This document shows positions 5,493 through 12,768 of a stretch of DNA of 22,160 nt, in pieces (positions within the stretch are counted from its first letter, which is position 1; each line of letters starts with the position of its first letter). The stretch spans positions 1 to 22,160 of the IMG/VR virus record IMGVR_UViG_3300010151_006083; one strand, given 5' to 3'. A program made the translations under genes and the position numbers. Under the pieces are notes generated by a model. It searched no databases. It was not told the DNA's origin and was given only the letters and a program-made list of their open reading frames with translations. The DNA is from a virus.

Positions 5493-6743
5493 ATGGCAGT
5501 AGATAAGTTGTTAGAATGGTATAATGGTGATAAAATGGCTTCGGATATTCTTAAGGAAAAATATCTTATGAAAGATGAAGAGCTTCCTAATGATATGTGG
5601 CGAAGATTAGCAAGTTCAATTGCCAAAGTAGAAAGTGACCCTGACAATAGTAATAGTGATAATGGTGTAGAAGTATATGATATGTGGAATTCAAAATTCT
5701 ACGAACTTTTAAAAGATTGGAAATTCATACCAGGGGGTAGAATTAATTATGCTGTAGGTAGAGATGAAAAAGTTAGTTGTACAAATTGTTATGTAGTTCC
5801 TATCAGAGATACTATAGATTATGAAAGTAATAATGAAATAATTGAAGCTGATTCTATTGAAGGTATATATAACTGGCTTAAAGAATCTGCATTAACATAC
5901 CGTTCAACAGGTGGTGTTGGTGTAGATATATCTGTTTTAAGGCCAAAAGGAACAAAAGTAAAAAATTCAGGGGGTGAATCTCCTGGTGCTACATCGTTCA
6001 TGGATTTAATGTCGAGGTCAACGCACACTGTCCATCAAAAACTAAGACGCGGTGCATTGATGATTACAATTAATGTTCATCACCCTGACATATTGAATTT
6101 TATAAACATAAAGAAAATCCTTGGTCAAATTAACTATGCAGAAGGTGAAGGAGATGGTTATAATGACCTTTATAAATTGGTAGAATATGCAAATATATCT
6201 GTCCTTATAACAGATGAGTTTTTGGAAGCATTAGAAAAAGAAGAAAAATATGAACAAAGATTTCCTGTCGATGTAGAAAAGCCGCAGATCAAGAAAAAAG
6301 TTTCTGCAAAAAAGATTTGGAATGCTATTGTTGAAAATGCTCATGCTCATGCTGAGCCAGGTATTCTTTTTATTGATAATCATCGTAGGAATGATAGTTT
6401 AGGTTATATTAACCCTACTATTACAACAAACCCTTGTTTTGTAGATAATACAAAACTCAAAACTTCAGATGGTTTAATAGAAATAAAAGAATTGGCTTTA
6501 ATGTATGCTAATGAAGTTAAAATGCCTAAAATACTTACATTTAATGTAGATACTAAACAATTAGAATGGGAAGAAATTATTCAGGCCGGTAAAACTGGTG
6601 AAGATAAAAATATTATAGAAATAGAAACAGATGATGGATGTATACTAAGACTCACACCAAATCACAAGATATATACAGAAAATAGAGGGTATATAGAAGC
6701 AGCTAAACTCACAGAAGAAGATATACTTATAAGTATAGAATGA
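5493..6743 (+). CDS. nrdJ: Class II ribonucleotide reductase N-half fused to N-terminal split-intein fragment
   Basis: Residues 1-314 are the N-terminal part of an adenosylcobalamin-dependent (class II) ribonucleotide reductase, which makes deoxyribonucleotides. Visible motifs are WKFIPGGRI (76-84), NCYV with the redox-active Cys99, STGGVGVDISVLRPKG (138-153), RRGALM (185-190), HHPDILNFI and AEPGILFIDN (287-296). At TTNP (311-314) the reductase breaks off and residue Cys315 starts an intein N fragment that runs to the stop. The fragment has block B TPNH (388-391 of this protein). The catalytic CGEQ continues only in the gene at 7389. The protein is therefore inactive alone and needs trans-splicing. 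TGAGGGAAAATAA precedes the ATG. The half-gene is not degenerate: the frame is clean and ends naturally after the intein fold segment. Confidence 0.93.
   Translation: MAVDKLLEWYNGDKMASDILKEKYLMKDEELPNDMWRRLASSIAKVESDPDNSNSDNGVEVYDMWNSKFYELLKDWKFIPGGRINYAVGRDEKVSCTNCYVVPIRDTIDYESNNEIIEADSIEGIYNWLKESALTYRSTGGVGVDISVLRPKGTKVKNSGGESPGATSFMDLMSRSTHTVHQKLRRGALMITINVHHPDILNFINIKKILGQINYAEGEGDGYNDLYKLVEYANISVLITDEFLEALEKEEKYEQRFPVDVEKPQIKKKVSAKKIWNAIVENAHAHAEPGILFIDNHRRNDSLGYINPTITTNPCFVDNTKLKTSDGLIEIKELALMYANEVKMPKILTFNVDTKQLEWEEIIQAGKTGEDKNIIEIETDDGCILRLTPNHKIYTENRGYIEAAKLTEEDILISIE
6435..6740 (+). other. Split intein N fragment (IntN, 102 residues)
   Basis: The fragment starts with the nucleophile Cys1 (CFVDNTKLKTSDGLIEI, block A). 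It continues with a HINT-fold strand LTFNVDTKQLEWEEI and block B CILRLTPNHKIYT, with Thr74 and His77 of the N-S shift motif. It ends with GYIEAAKLTEEDILISIE, the usual end of naturally split IntN pieces. No endonuclease domain is inserted. Length and layout match the NrdJ-1/gp41-1/IMPDH-1 class of naturally split phage inteins. Confidence 0.92.
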
Positions 6744-6746
6744 TTC

Positions 6747-6793
6747 TAATCCCTGTTTAACTTATATTTATTTATAAAAGGGGGCAGGGATTA
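6747..6793 (+). promoter_or_regulatory. Hairpin burying the homing-endonuclease start, with a late-promoter-like sequence
   Basis: TAATCCCTG (6747-6755) pairs perfectly with CAGGGATTA (6785-6793): 9 bp whose last base is the A of the ATG. The Shine-Dalgarno run AAGGGGG (6778-6784) abuts the stem inside the loop. Translation from long upstream transcripts should therefore be blocked. The loop holds TTATTTATAAAAG (6768-6780), like the T4 late promoter core TATAAATA. A transcript starting within the loop would lack the left arm and be translatable. In T4, I-TevI and related genes are regulated in just this way. The pairing is seen; the promoter role is inferred. Confidence 0.6.
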
Positions 6794-7437
6794 TGAATAG
6801 AGAATTAAATGAAGAATTAAAAAAAGAATTAGAAGAAAAATATAATGATGGATATGGATTTAAAGCTTTAGCTAAAGAGTATAATTCATCATATACAAGA
6901 ATGAGAACAGTTTTTAAAAAACTTGATATTAAACATAGAAAAGGCCGAAAAGTAGTTACTAATAGATTAAGAAAATTAAGATCAGAAAAAGCTAAAAAAG
7001 AATATGAAACAAAATCTGGTTGGTGGAGTGATAATATTGTTAGAAAAATACATAATGCAACAATTGGATATCAAGGATACTATTATAATAGAATAAGAAA
7101 AAAATATGTTTGGTTAAGAAGTTCTATAGAATATTCTTATGCTAAGTGGCTTGATAGAAATAAGATAGATTGGGATGTAGAATACAAAACATACGAAGTA
7201 AATGGAAAGTTATATAAACCAGATTTTTTTATTTTTGAAAATGGAAATCTTGTAAAAATAGTAGAAACAAAAGGTTATGATAGAAGTCGAGATTGGAAAA
7301 CCACAGAATTAAATAAGATTTTGAGTATACCAGTGGTTTTAATAGATAATATCAAATCTTATACCCAGCATTCACAGGAGACCGAAGAGTGGAAAAAAGT
7401 AAGATTAAACGAACAAGAATTAAAGCAATTAAAGTAA
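6793..7437 (+). CDS. Free-standing homing endonuclease, PD-(D/E)XK type, in the split intein gap
   Basis: This 214-residue DNA endonuclease probably cuts intein-free nrdJ alleles and so spreads the element. The N-terminal 50 residues are a charged helix plus a helix-turn-helix-like segment (DGYGFKALAKEYNSSYTRMRTVFKKL), as in other phage homing enzymes, then a basic linker. The nuclease core is YVWLRSSIEYSYAKWLD (Glu113), IDWDVEYKTYEV (Glu130), YKPDFFIF (Asp144) and KIVETKGYD (Glu158, Lys160), a PD-(D/E)XK arrangement. It is not an in-frame intein domain: it has its own start and stop. Its mRNA start is hidden in a hairpin, and its last 49 bases overlap the reductase C-half in another frame. 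Base composition is even more AT-rich than its neighbours, which fits a mobile insert. Confidence 0.87.
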   Translation: MNRELNEELKKELEEKYNDGYGFKALAKEYNSSYTRMRTVFKKLDIKHRKGRKVVTNRLRKLRSEKAKKEYETKSGWWSDNIVRKIHNATIGYQGYYYNRIRKKYVWLRSSIEYSYAKWLDRNKIDWDVEYKTYEVNGKLYKPDFFIFENGNLVKIVETKGYDRSRDWKTTELNKILSIPVVLIDNIKSYTQHSQETEEWKKVRLNEQELKQLK

Positions 7438-7514
7438 TTGAAAATGCTGATGTATACAATTTAACTACTGAAAAGAACCATAATTATTTTGCAGAAAATG
7501 TTTTAGTTAAAAAT
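7389..7514 (+). other. Split intein C fragment (IntC, 42 residues)
   Basis: Block F is VYNLTTEKNHNYFAEN (residues 22-37), and block G is VLVKN followed by the +1 Cys. The terminal Asn42 needed for cyclisation is present, but the penultimate His found in most inteins is Lys41. The basic N-terminus (KSKIKRTRIKAIK) complements the acidic IntN tail (TEEDILISIE), the charge pairing that drives association of natural split inteins. Confidence 0.9.
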
Positions 7515-8978
7515 TGTGGTGAACAATTTCTTGGAGCTTATTCAAATTGTCTTTTAGGGCATATGAATTTAAGTAAATATGTTACAAATTTAAATAGTGA
7601 TAATAAACCATTTTTTGAATTTATTAACTTTAAAGAAGATATAAAAACAGCAGTTCGTTTCATGGATAATGTGATAGATTATAATGATGGTAAGCATGCA
7701 TTGCTACAACAAAATGAAACAGCAATGAATGAGCGTAGAATCGGTTTAGGTTTTACAGGCCTTGCTGATATGTTTGTAAAATTAGGAGTAAAGTATGATA
7801 GTGATAAAGCAATAGAATTAATTGATTTAGTAATGAAAGAATTCAGGGATGCTGCATATGAAGCATCAGTGGAATTGGCAGAAGAAAAAGGTGCATTTCC
7901 TTGGTTTGAAAAAGATGAATGGTTAAAATCGGAATTTACTAAAAATTGGTATGATGAAGTTTTAGCAGGTGATTCCGAGTTAAATGAAGAAGGTTTAAAA
8001 CCTAGTGAACTATATGAAAAATTTAAAAACACTGGAATTAGAAATTCATTCCTTCTTACAGTAGCACCAGTTGGAAGTGGATCCATTATCGCTCAAGTAT
8101 CAAGTGGTCTTGAACCAATCTTTGCAACTTCCTATACACGAAGAGTTAGACAACCTGATGGCCAAAAATTCTACGAATATAAAACATATCCTAAAATCAT
8201 ATCAGAACTTTTTGGAGATGATACATCACTTCCAAATTATGTAGTTACTTCGCATGATATTGATCCCTTTTATAGAGTGAAGCTTCAAGGTGTTATTCAA
8301 AGATATATTGATAATTCAATTAGTAGTACGATTAACTTACCATCAGACACGCCGATTGATGTTGTTGCAAAAATTTATATTGATGCCTGGAAAGAAGGCC
8401 TTAAATCAACTACTATTTATCGAGATGGTTGTAGAGAAGGCGTACTTATTACAGATAAAAAATCTAAAACAGCGGAAAAAGAAGATGAAGCTAAAAAAAC
8501 TAGGCCTATCACTTTGGGAAGTAAAACGTACAAAATCCCAGACGGCCCAGACAGAAAATTATACATCACAATTAGTGGGTTTGAAAATGATCCTTATAGA
8601 CCGTTTGAAGTTTTCATACAAGCTTATGGACCCGATGATGCAGAAGTAAAGGCAATTGCAATTTTAGTTTCAGCATTACTCAGAAAATGCGAAGATATAG
8701 ATTTTCTTATAGATCATTTAGGAAAGATTGATTCGCCAAAGCAAGGTGCAATGTGGCATGATAAAGAAGCTAAGAAGAAATACTACATTAACTCTGTCCC
8801 TAGAGCAATAGGGATTGCATTGAAAAAGTTTATAAGTAATGGGCAAGATGTTATAAAGGAAAAAGATGAAGCATCACTTAATGGTGCACAATACTGTCCG
8901 AAGTGTCATGCAATAGCATTGATAAAAGAAGAAGGCTGTGAAAAGTGCCTGAATTGTGGGGCCGCAAAATGTTTCTAA
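7389..8978 (+). CDS. nrdJ: C-terminal split-intein fragment fused to class II ribonucleotide reductase C-half
   Basis: Translation starts at GTG 7389 (AGGAG 9 bases upstream, inside the endonuclease gene). Residues 1-42 are the intein C fragment; residue 43 is the +1 Cys, and from there the reductase continues CGEQFLGAYSNCLLG (Cys43 thiyl-radical residue, Glu45, Cys54 redox partner). Next come NERRIGLGFTGLADM, IRNSFLLTVAPVGSGSI (about 217-233), SSGLEPIFA, DNSISSTINLPSDTP, STTIYRDGCREGVL, and a C-terminal Cys-rich tail CPKC...GCEKCLNCGAAKCF typical of class II NrdJ. Joined to the other half it gives an 801-residue enzyme of normal length. It needs host or scavenged adenosylcobalamin. AAAGGAGGG after the stop belongs to the next gene. 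Confidence 0.93.
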   Translation: MEKSKIKRTRIKAIKVIENADVYNLTTEKNHNYFAENVLVKNCGEQFLGAYSNCLLGHMNLSKYVTNLNSDNKPFFEFINFKEDIKTAVRFMDNVIDYNDGKHALLQQNETAMNERRIGLGFTGLADMFVKLGVKYDSDKAIELIDLVMKEFRDAAYEASVELAEEKGAFPWFEKDEWLKSEFTKNWYDEVLAGDSELNEEGLKPSELYEKFKNTGIRNSFLLTVAPVGSGSIIAQVSSGLEPIFATSYTRRVRQPDGQKFYEYKTYPKIISELFGDDTSLPNYVVTSHDIDPFYRVKLQGVIQRYIDNSISSTINLPSDTPIDVVAKIYIDAWKEGLKSTTIYRDGCREGVLITDKKSKTAEKEDEAKKTRPITLGSKTYKIPDGPDRKLYITISGFENDPYRPFEVFIQAYGPDDAEVKAIAILVSALLRKCEDIDFLIDHLGKIDSPKQGAMWHDKEAKKKYYINSVPRAIGIALKKFISNGQDVIKEKDEASLNGAQYCPKCHAIALIKEEGCEKCLNCGAAKCF

Positions 8979-8993
8979 AGGAGGGCGTGGAAA

Positions 8994-9230
8994 TTGGCGA
9001 AGCAGAAAACTAGATTTGATGTAAAGCCAGCAAAACCAAAAAAGACAGGACCAGGTATGGGATTTGAAGCAACAGTTGCAAATTTGGCAAGAAAATATAA
9101 GAACTTAGATGAGATATTTCGAAGAATGACTTATGGCCAATTAAGAAATCATTTTGAGAGAGATGGCTGTATAATTCACTATGAACGAGGACTTATATAT
9201 AATAAGAATACTGGGGAAATAAATGACTAA
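8994..9230 (+). CDS. Small basic hypothetical protein with a TTG start
   Basis: A TTG start at 8994 is supported by the very strong AAAGGAGGG (8978-8986) and the absence of an in-frame ATG before residue 22. The product has 78 residues: a Lys/Pro-rich disordered start (MAKQKTRFDVKPAKPKKTGPG), a helix VANLARKYKNLDEIFRRMT, and GQLRNHFERDGCIIHYERGLIYNKNTGEI. No family recognised. The basic N-terminus would suit nucleic-acid binding. It overlaps the methyltransferase gene by 8 bases, so the two are likely co-translated. Confidence 0.75.
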   Translation: MAKQKTRFDVKPAKPKKTGPGMGFEATVANLARKYKNLDEIFRRMTYGQLRNHFERDGCIIHYERGLIYNKNTGEIND

Positions 9231-10023
9231 AGAAGAAGTTGGTAAATCATTACCAAAGTTTTTTGGTTGTAAAAACAATACAGAAATGTGGAAAAAACTT
9301 TGTAGCATTGCAGAAGAATATGATGGAACAGATTTAAACTATTATTATTGGATGAATAATTATGTTCCTGAAGATACACCAATGTTTAGACAATGGGTCA
9401 ATGTTAAAGATACAATTCCTACTTATGATTTTTCTGTATATAGTATGCCTCAATATAAAGTAGATACATTTTACTGTTATAAAGAAATTACAAGACAATC
9501 AGTTGGAACAATTTCTAAATGGCTTTCTGAAAAGAAGGATATAAAATCTATTTTAGATTTTGCAGGTGGAACCGGTTTATCAACTCTCCAGTTAGCATTG
9601 AACTTCCCGGATATTGAAGTATATTATTATGATACTGGAAAGCAGAAAAAATTTTTAGAATATATATTAGATTCTTATACACAATTCGTACCAAATAATT
9701 TTATCATACTTGACGATCTAGATGATAGAACATTCAACCTTATCACCGTATTTGAAGTAATAGAACATTGGCAACGTCCATATGACTTTGTGAGAGATGA
9801 TTTATTACCGCACATATCAGAAAAAGGATATATGGCAGAAACAAAGACATTTGGCATTATGTCTATAGGACACTTCCATGAATATCTTTTTGAAAATGAT
9901 ACTGTAAGTAAATATGGTAGATCATGTACAGCATATTTCAATAAAAAAATTAAAGAACATTTTGAACCAGAGTTTATAGGGTGGAATAATAGGCCTATAA
10001 TTTATAAAAGGAAAGTATCATGA
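9223..10023 (+). CDS. SAM-dependent methyltransferase, class I fold
   Basis: This 266-residue protein has a Rossmann methyltransferase core from about residue 95. Motif I is ILDFAGGTGLS (110-120) with Asp112 and the Gly loop, which bind S-adenosylmethionine. YYYDTG follows as motif II. VFEVIEHW (176-183) is motif IV, typical of enzymes that methylate small molecules, sugars or lipids rather than the (D/N)PPY of amino-methylating DNA methyltransferases. The first 90 residues are a Tyr/Trp-rich domain I do not recognise. GGGGAAATAA precedes the ATG. It overlaps genes on both sides and heads a six-gene block that looks like a nucleotide or sugar modification pathway, so a modified base or its sugar is a plausible target. 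Substrate unknown. Confidence 0.8.
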   Translation: MTKEEVGKSLPKFFGCKNNTEMWKKLCSIAEEYDGTDLNYYYWMNNYVPEDTPMFRQWVNVKDTIPTYDFSVYSMPQYKVDTFYCYKEITRQSVGTISKWLSEKKDIKSILDFAGGTGLSTLQLALNFPDIEVYYYDTGKQKKFLEYILDSYTQFVPNNFIILDDLDDRTFNLITVFEVIEHWQRPYDFVRDDLLPHISEKGYMAETKTFGIMSIGHFHEYLFENDTVSKYGRSCTAYFNKKIKEHFEPEFIGWNNRPIIYKRKVS

Positions 10024-11039
10024 GAAAATATAAAAATTTCGCGCAAGCTTATATAACAAGCATCGACGATATATTGGCAGATGGTACTGATATAGAAACT
10101 GTAAATGATAAATCCTCGATAACTTTTGGTAAAGGCTCTAAAGAAATTATAGGTTATACCTTTGAAGTATCAGATATAAAAACTAGACTCATTACCATTC
10201 CAGAAAGAAAAGTAAATTTAATAAATTCTATAGGGTTTTTTCTTTGGATTCTTAGAGGTAGCAATAATCTTAAAGAAATAAGTTACTATAATCCAATTGC
10301 AAACAAATTATCAGATGATGGAATTTCTCATAGAGGTGCTTACGGTTTCAGATTAGGATTGTTTAATGAACAAGAACCTCATACTATAACTAGAAATCAA
10401 GTCGAAGATGCAATTCAGAGGTTAAATATAGATAATAATTCTAGAAGAACTTTTTTGAGTATATATGATCCAAGTGAAGATTCTAAACCAGAACCTACAA
10501 AAGATTATCCATGTACGATTGGTTATCATTTACTTATTCGTAATGGATGTCTTGATATGATATGTATGATGAGATCACAATCAGTTGTAATGGTAATGCC
10601 TTATGATATTTTTAATAATACAATGTTACAGGAATATATAGCAACAAGATTGAATATTCCTGTAGGAAAATATATACATTTTGCAAGTAGTTATCATATT
10701 TTAGATTCTGAACTAGAATTTGCTAGCACAATAACAAATGCATCTGGAATCCCGCAGAATATACAAACACAACCAATGCCTTCTATGCTTGTAGAAGGTC
10801 TAAAAGTTAAAGAAGCATGGGAATGGGTTATTCATAAAGAAATGATGATAAGAGAAGCTGCAATGGAAGATAAATATACTGCTATAAGTGAAGAAACAAA
10901 ACATAAATATGGAAAGTATATGGCTGATATTATAACACTTTTTCAATTACATGCAATAAAAAAAGTGCAGCCTGATAATGATAATTGTAGAGATTTATTA
11001 ATAGAAAATCTACACACTGTTTACAAGAGAAATTTATAG
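10020..11039 (+). CDS. Thymidylate-synthase-fold enzyme, possibly acting on dCMP
   Basis: This 339-residue protein aligns by motif spacing with thymidylate synthase and T4 dCMP hydroxymethylase, which act on C5 of a pyrimidine nucleotide. LWILRGSNN (75-83) matches LWFLxGDTN, AYG is at 107-109, and PC at 164-165 gives catalytic Cys165 (E. coli Cys146). RS at 185-186 and His226 lie at exactly the E. coli spacing. The residue at the position of E. coli Asn177, which selects uracil, is Asp196 (PYDI); T4 gp42 also has Asp there, so dCMP is the likely substrate. However, the positions of catalytic Glu58 and Asp169 are Phe73 and Ser188, so the chemistry may be unusual. AAGGAAAG precedes the ATG, which overlaps the methyltransferase stop. 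About 90 extra C-terminal residues are uncharacterised. Confidence 0.78.
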   Translation: MRKYKNFAQAYITSIDDILADGTDIETVNDKSSITFGKGSKEIIGYTFEVSDIKTRLITIPERKVNLINSIGFFLWILRGSNNLKEISYYNPIANKLSDDGISHRGAYGFRLGLFNEQEPHTITRNQVEDAIQRLNIDNNSRRTFLSIYDPSEDSKPEPTKDYPCTIGYHLLIRNGCLDMICMMRSQSVVMVMPYDIFNNTMLQEYIATRLNIPVGKYIHFASSYHILDSELEFASTITNASGIPQNIQTQPMPSMLVEGLKVKEAWEWVIHKEMMIREAAMEDKYTAISEETKHKYGKYMADIITLFQLHAIKKVQPDNDNCRDLLIENLHTVYKRNL

Positions 11040-11066
11040 ATAGATGGTAATTGATTGGAGAATAAT

Positions 11067-12203
11067 ATGGCTAAAGAACTGATGATTGGGAATTTATGGA
11101 CAAAGAAATATCTTAATGCTGCACATAATCTGAATTTGGCAAATTTAGGAAATCCAAAGTCAGCAAAAATTACAGAAATGTATGGGTCACTTCCTAGTTA
11201 CCATAACCCAATAGGGTCCGCACGTCCAGATTCTAGATTACCAAAGGTAGAACCAGAATATTTTGAAGATTATGTTCAAGCAGCAAACAAATTAGGAATA
11301 GATATTAATTATACATTAAATATATCATGTATAGGTGAATTAAATGAATTAAATAATAGAAAACCAGAAATTGAAGCATTTTTAAAAAATCTTGAAGATG
11401 TCGGTGTTAAAAGAGTTACTGTAGCGCATCCTATTATTGGCAAACTTGTATGCGAATATACAAAAATACCTATTGAGGTTTCTACTATTATGCATGTAGA
11501 AACAGTTGGTCAACTGGAACAATATAAGAAAATGATGCCAAACATCGATAAAATATGTATGAACGTTTATAAGAACAGAGACTTCAGATTTCTTAGAAGA
11601 TTTAAAAGAAAAGCTGATGAATTTGGTATTATTGTGGAATTAATGGCCAATGAATTTTGTTCTATAGGAGGAATTCCTTGTTACGGATTATATAGAACTT
11701 CATGTTATATGGTACATTCTCATGGCGGTAATGATGATCTTGCTTTCGATGGGTTCCCTATTAAAGGTCCTTGTGGCTGTATTACTTCTCGTATACAGTC
11801 ACCAAGTTCTTACCTTAAGGCTCGTTTTATATTGCCTCAATGGTATGATATTTACAAACAAGAAACAGGAATAGAACATTTTAAAATTACAGGTAGAACT
11901 CATACATTTGAACAAATAATTCCAGTTGTTCATGCATATGCAAGTGGTTATTATGGTAATGATCTAATGAAATTGTGGTTGTTAGATAAAGATCATGCAG
12001 ACCTTAAAATTGATTCAAAGGAACTGAATAATTTTATAGATCATTGGGTCGAAAATTCAAGAAAAGGAAAAGACTTTCCATGTGATGAATTATGTGGAGA
12101 TGGGTGTAAATTTTGTGATGATGAGTTTATAAAGATATGTCCAGATACACCTTTACATAGACCAGAACTCATTCATCAGTATGAAGGAATTGGGATTGAA
12201 TAA
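11067..12203 (+). CDS. U32 peptidase-like protein, probable Fe-S hydroxylase relative
   Basis: This 378-residue protein belongs by overall look to the U32 group (TIM-like barrel). Its characterised bacterial members (UbiU/UbiV, RlhA, TrhP) are not proteases but take part in oxygen-independent hydroxylations, with a [4Fe-4S] cluster. NISCIGELNEL, KRVTVAHPIIG and EVSTIMHVETVGQLEQYK represent successive barrel strands. NEFCSIGGIPCYGLYRTSCY (195-214) has Cys198, Cys205 and Cys213, followed by GPCGC (Cys236, Cys238), a suitable cluster set. FKITGRT resembles the family's KIEGR. The tail carries more cysteines (FPCDELCGDGCKFCD). The start is ATG 11067 with TTGGAG 7 bases upstream. It sits between the TS-like enzyme and the kinase, so it may hydroxylate a base or nucleotide; that is inference. 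Confidence 0.72.
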   Translation: MAKELMIGNLWTKKYLNAAHNLNLANLGNPKSAKITEMYGSLPSYHNPIGSARPDSRLPKVEPEYFEDYVQAANKLGIDINYTLNISCIGELNELNNRKPEIEAFLKNLEDVGVKRVTVAHPIIGKLVCEYTKIPIEVSTIMHVETVGQLEQYKKMMPNIDKICMNVYKNRDFRFLRRFKRKADEFGIIVELMANEFCSIGGIPCYGLYRTSCYMVHSHGGNDDLAFDGFPIKGPCGCITSRIQSPSSYLKARFILPQWYDIYKQETGIEHFKITGRTHTFEQIIPVVHAYASGYYGNDLMKLWLLDKDHADLKIDSKELNNFIDHWVENSRKGKDFPCDELCGDGCKFCDDEFIKICPDTPLHRPELIHQYEGIGIE

Positions 12204-12768
12204 AAAATTGGTTATATTCGAAGGTGCAAGCAAAACTTTTAAGACATCTATTATAAAGGAAATAAATGAATCTAGTGAATTGAATGCTTTCTTCTTTAAA
12301 CTCAAGAAGCGAGTGAGATGGGGCCAAACATATTTTAATATGAATATTAACTCCCCAGATTTGTCAACGTTTCTTGAAGGAATGAATGTTGGATCACTTG
12401 AAGCTTTATTATATACTGATTATGATTACATTCTAATTGACCGTATGCATATTTCTCAATACGTATACGATAAATTATATAGGAGAATGAATTATACATT
12501 GCAAAGTTTCAAGCTCTTTGAAGATCATTTAATTAATATTTATGGGCTCTCAAATATCAGGATGATATACTTGAGAGATAATGTTAGCGGGATAAAAAGT
12601 AGATTAGAAAAAGAAGATATAAATGAAAGTGAACAATTACAGGATGTATTAGATAGATTCGAAGAAGCTTTCACATTCACTAGATTTGCTTATAAAAGAA
12701 TAGAAGCAAGCAGTTTTGATGAATTAGAATTTTATGTGCAGCAAGTAAAGGAATTTATAAATGAGTAA
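12181..12768 (+). CDS. P-loop kinase-like protein, possible (modified) nucleotide kinase
   Basis: This 195-residue protein begins with a beta strand and P-loop-like turn, KLVIFEGASKTFKTS (9-23). Lys21-Thr22 fit Walker A, but the Gly before Lys is Phe20. YDYILIDRMHISQYVY (81-96) matches the Asp-Arg-x-x-x-S-x-x-Y segment of thymidylate and deoxynucleoside kinases, and IRMIYLRDNVSGIKSRLEKE resembles their arginine-bearing lid. It overlaps the U32-like gene by 23 bases. ATG 12181 has no clear ribosome binding site, whereas TTG 12196 has AAGGA 7 bases upstream and would give MNKKLVIFEG; that start may be the true one. Next to a dCMP-type enzyme it could phosphorylate the modified monophosphate, as T4 gp1 does, but the degenerate P-loop leaves activity uncertain. 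Confidence 0.68.
   Translation: MKELGLNKKLVIFEGASKTFKTSIIKEINESSELNAFFFKLKKRVRWGQTYFNMNINSPDLSTFLEGMNVGSLEALLYTDYDYILIDRMHISQYVYDKLYRRMNYTLQSFKLFEDHLINIYGLSNIRMIYLRDNVSGIKSRLEKEDINESEQLQDVLDRFEEAFTFTRFAYKRIEASSFDELEFYVQQVKEFINE

Noticed and set aside
6741-7391. Frameshift-damaged full-length intein
   Set aside because: The IntN ends at the normal split point, the IntC has its own ribosome site and start, and the gene between is clean; there is no sign of decay.
6435-7514. Group I or II intron interrupting nrdJ
   Set aside because: Coding continues through both borders as recognisable intein blocks A, B, F and G, and the endonuclease has its own start and stop. This is protein trans-splicing, not RNA splicing.
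7679-8086. Minus-strand ORF of 135 codons inside nrdJ
   Set aside because: Shadow of a strongly conserved coding region; composition reflects the complement of the reductase codons.
8290-8649. Plus-strand ORF of 119 codons in another frame within nrdJ
   Set aside because: It overlaps conserved reductase motifs, has no ribosome site and looks like out-of-frame translation.
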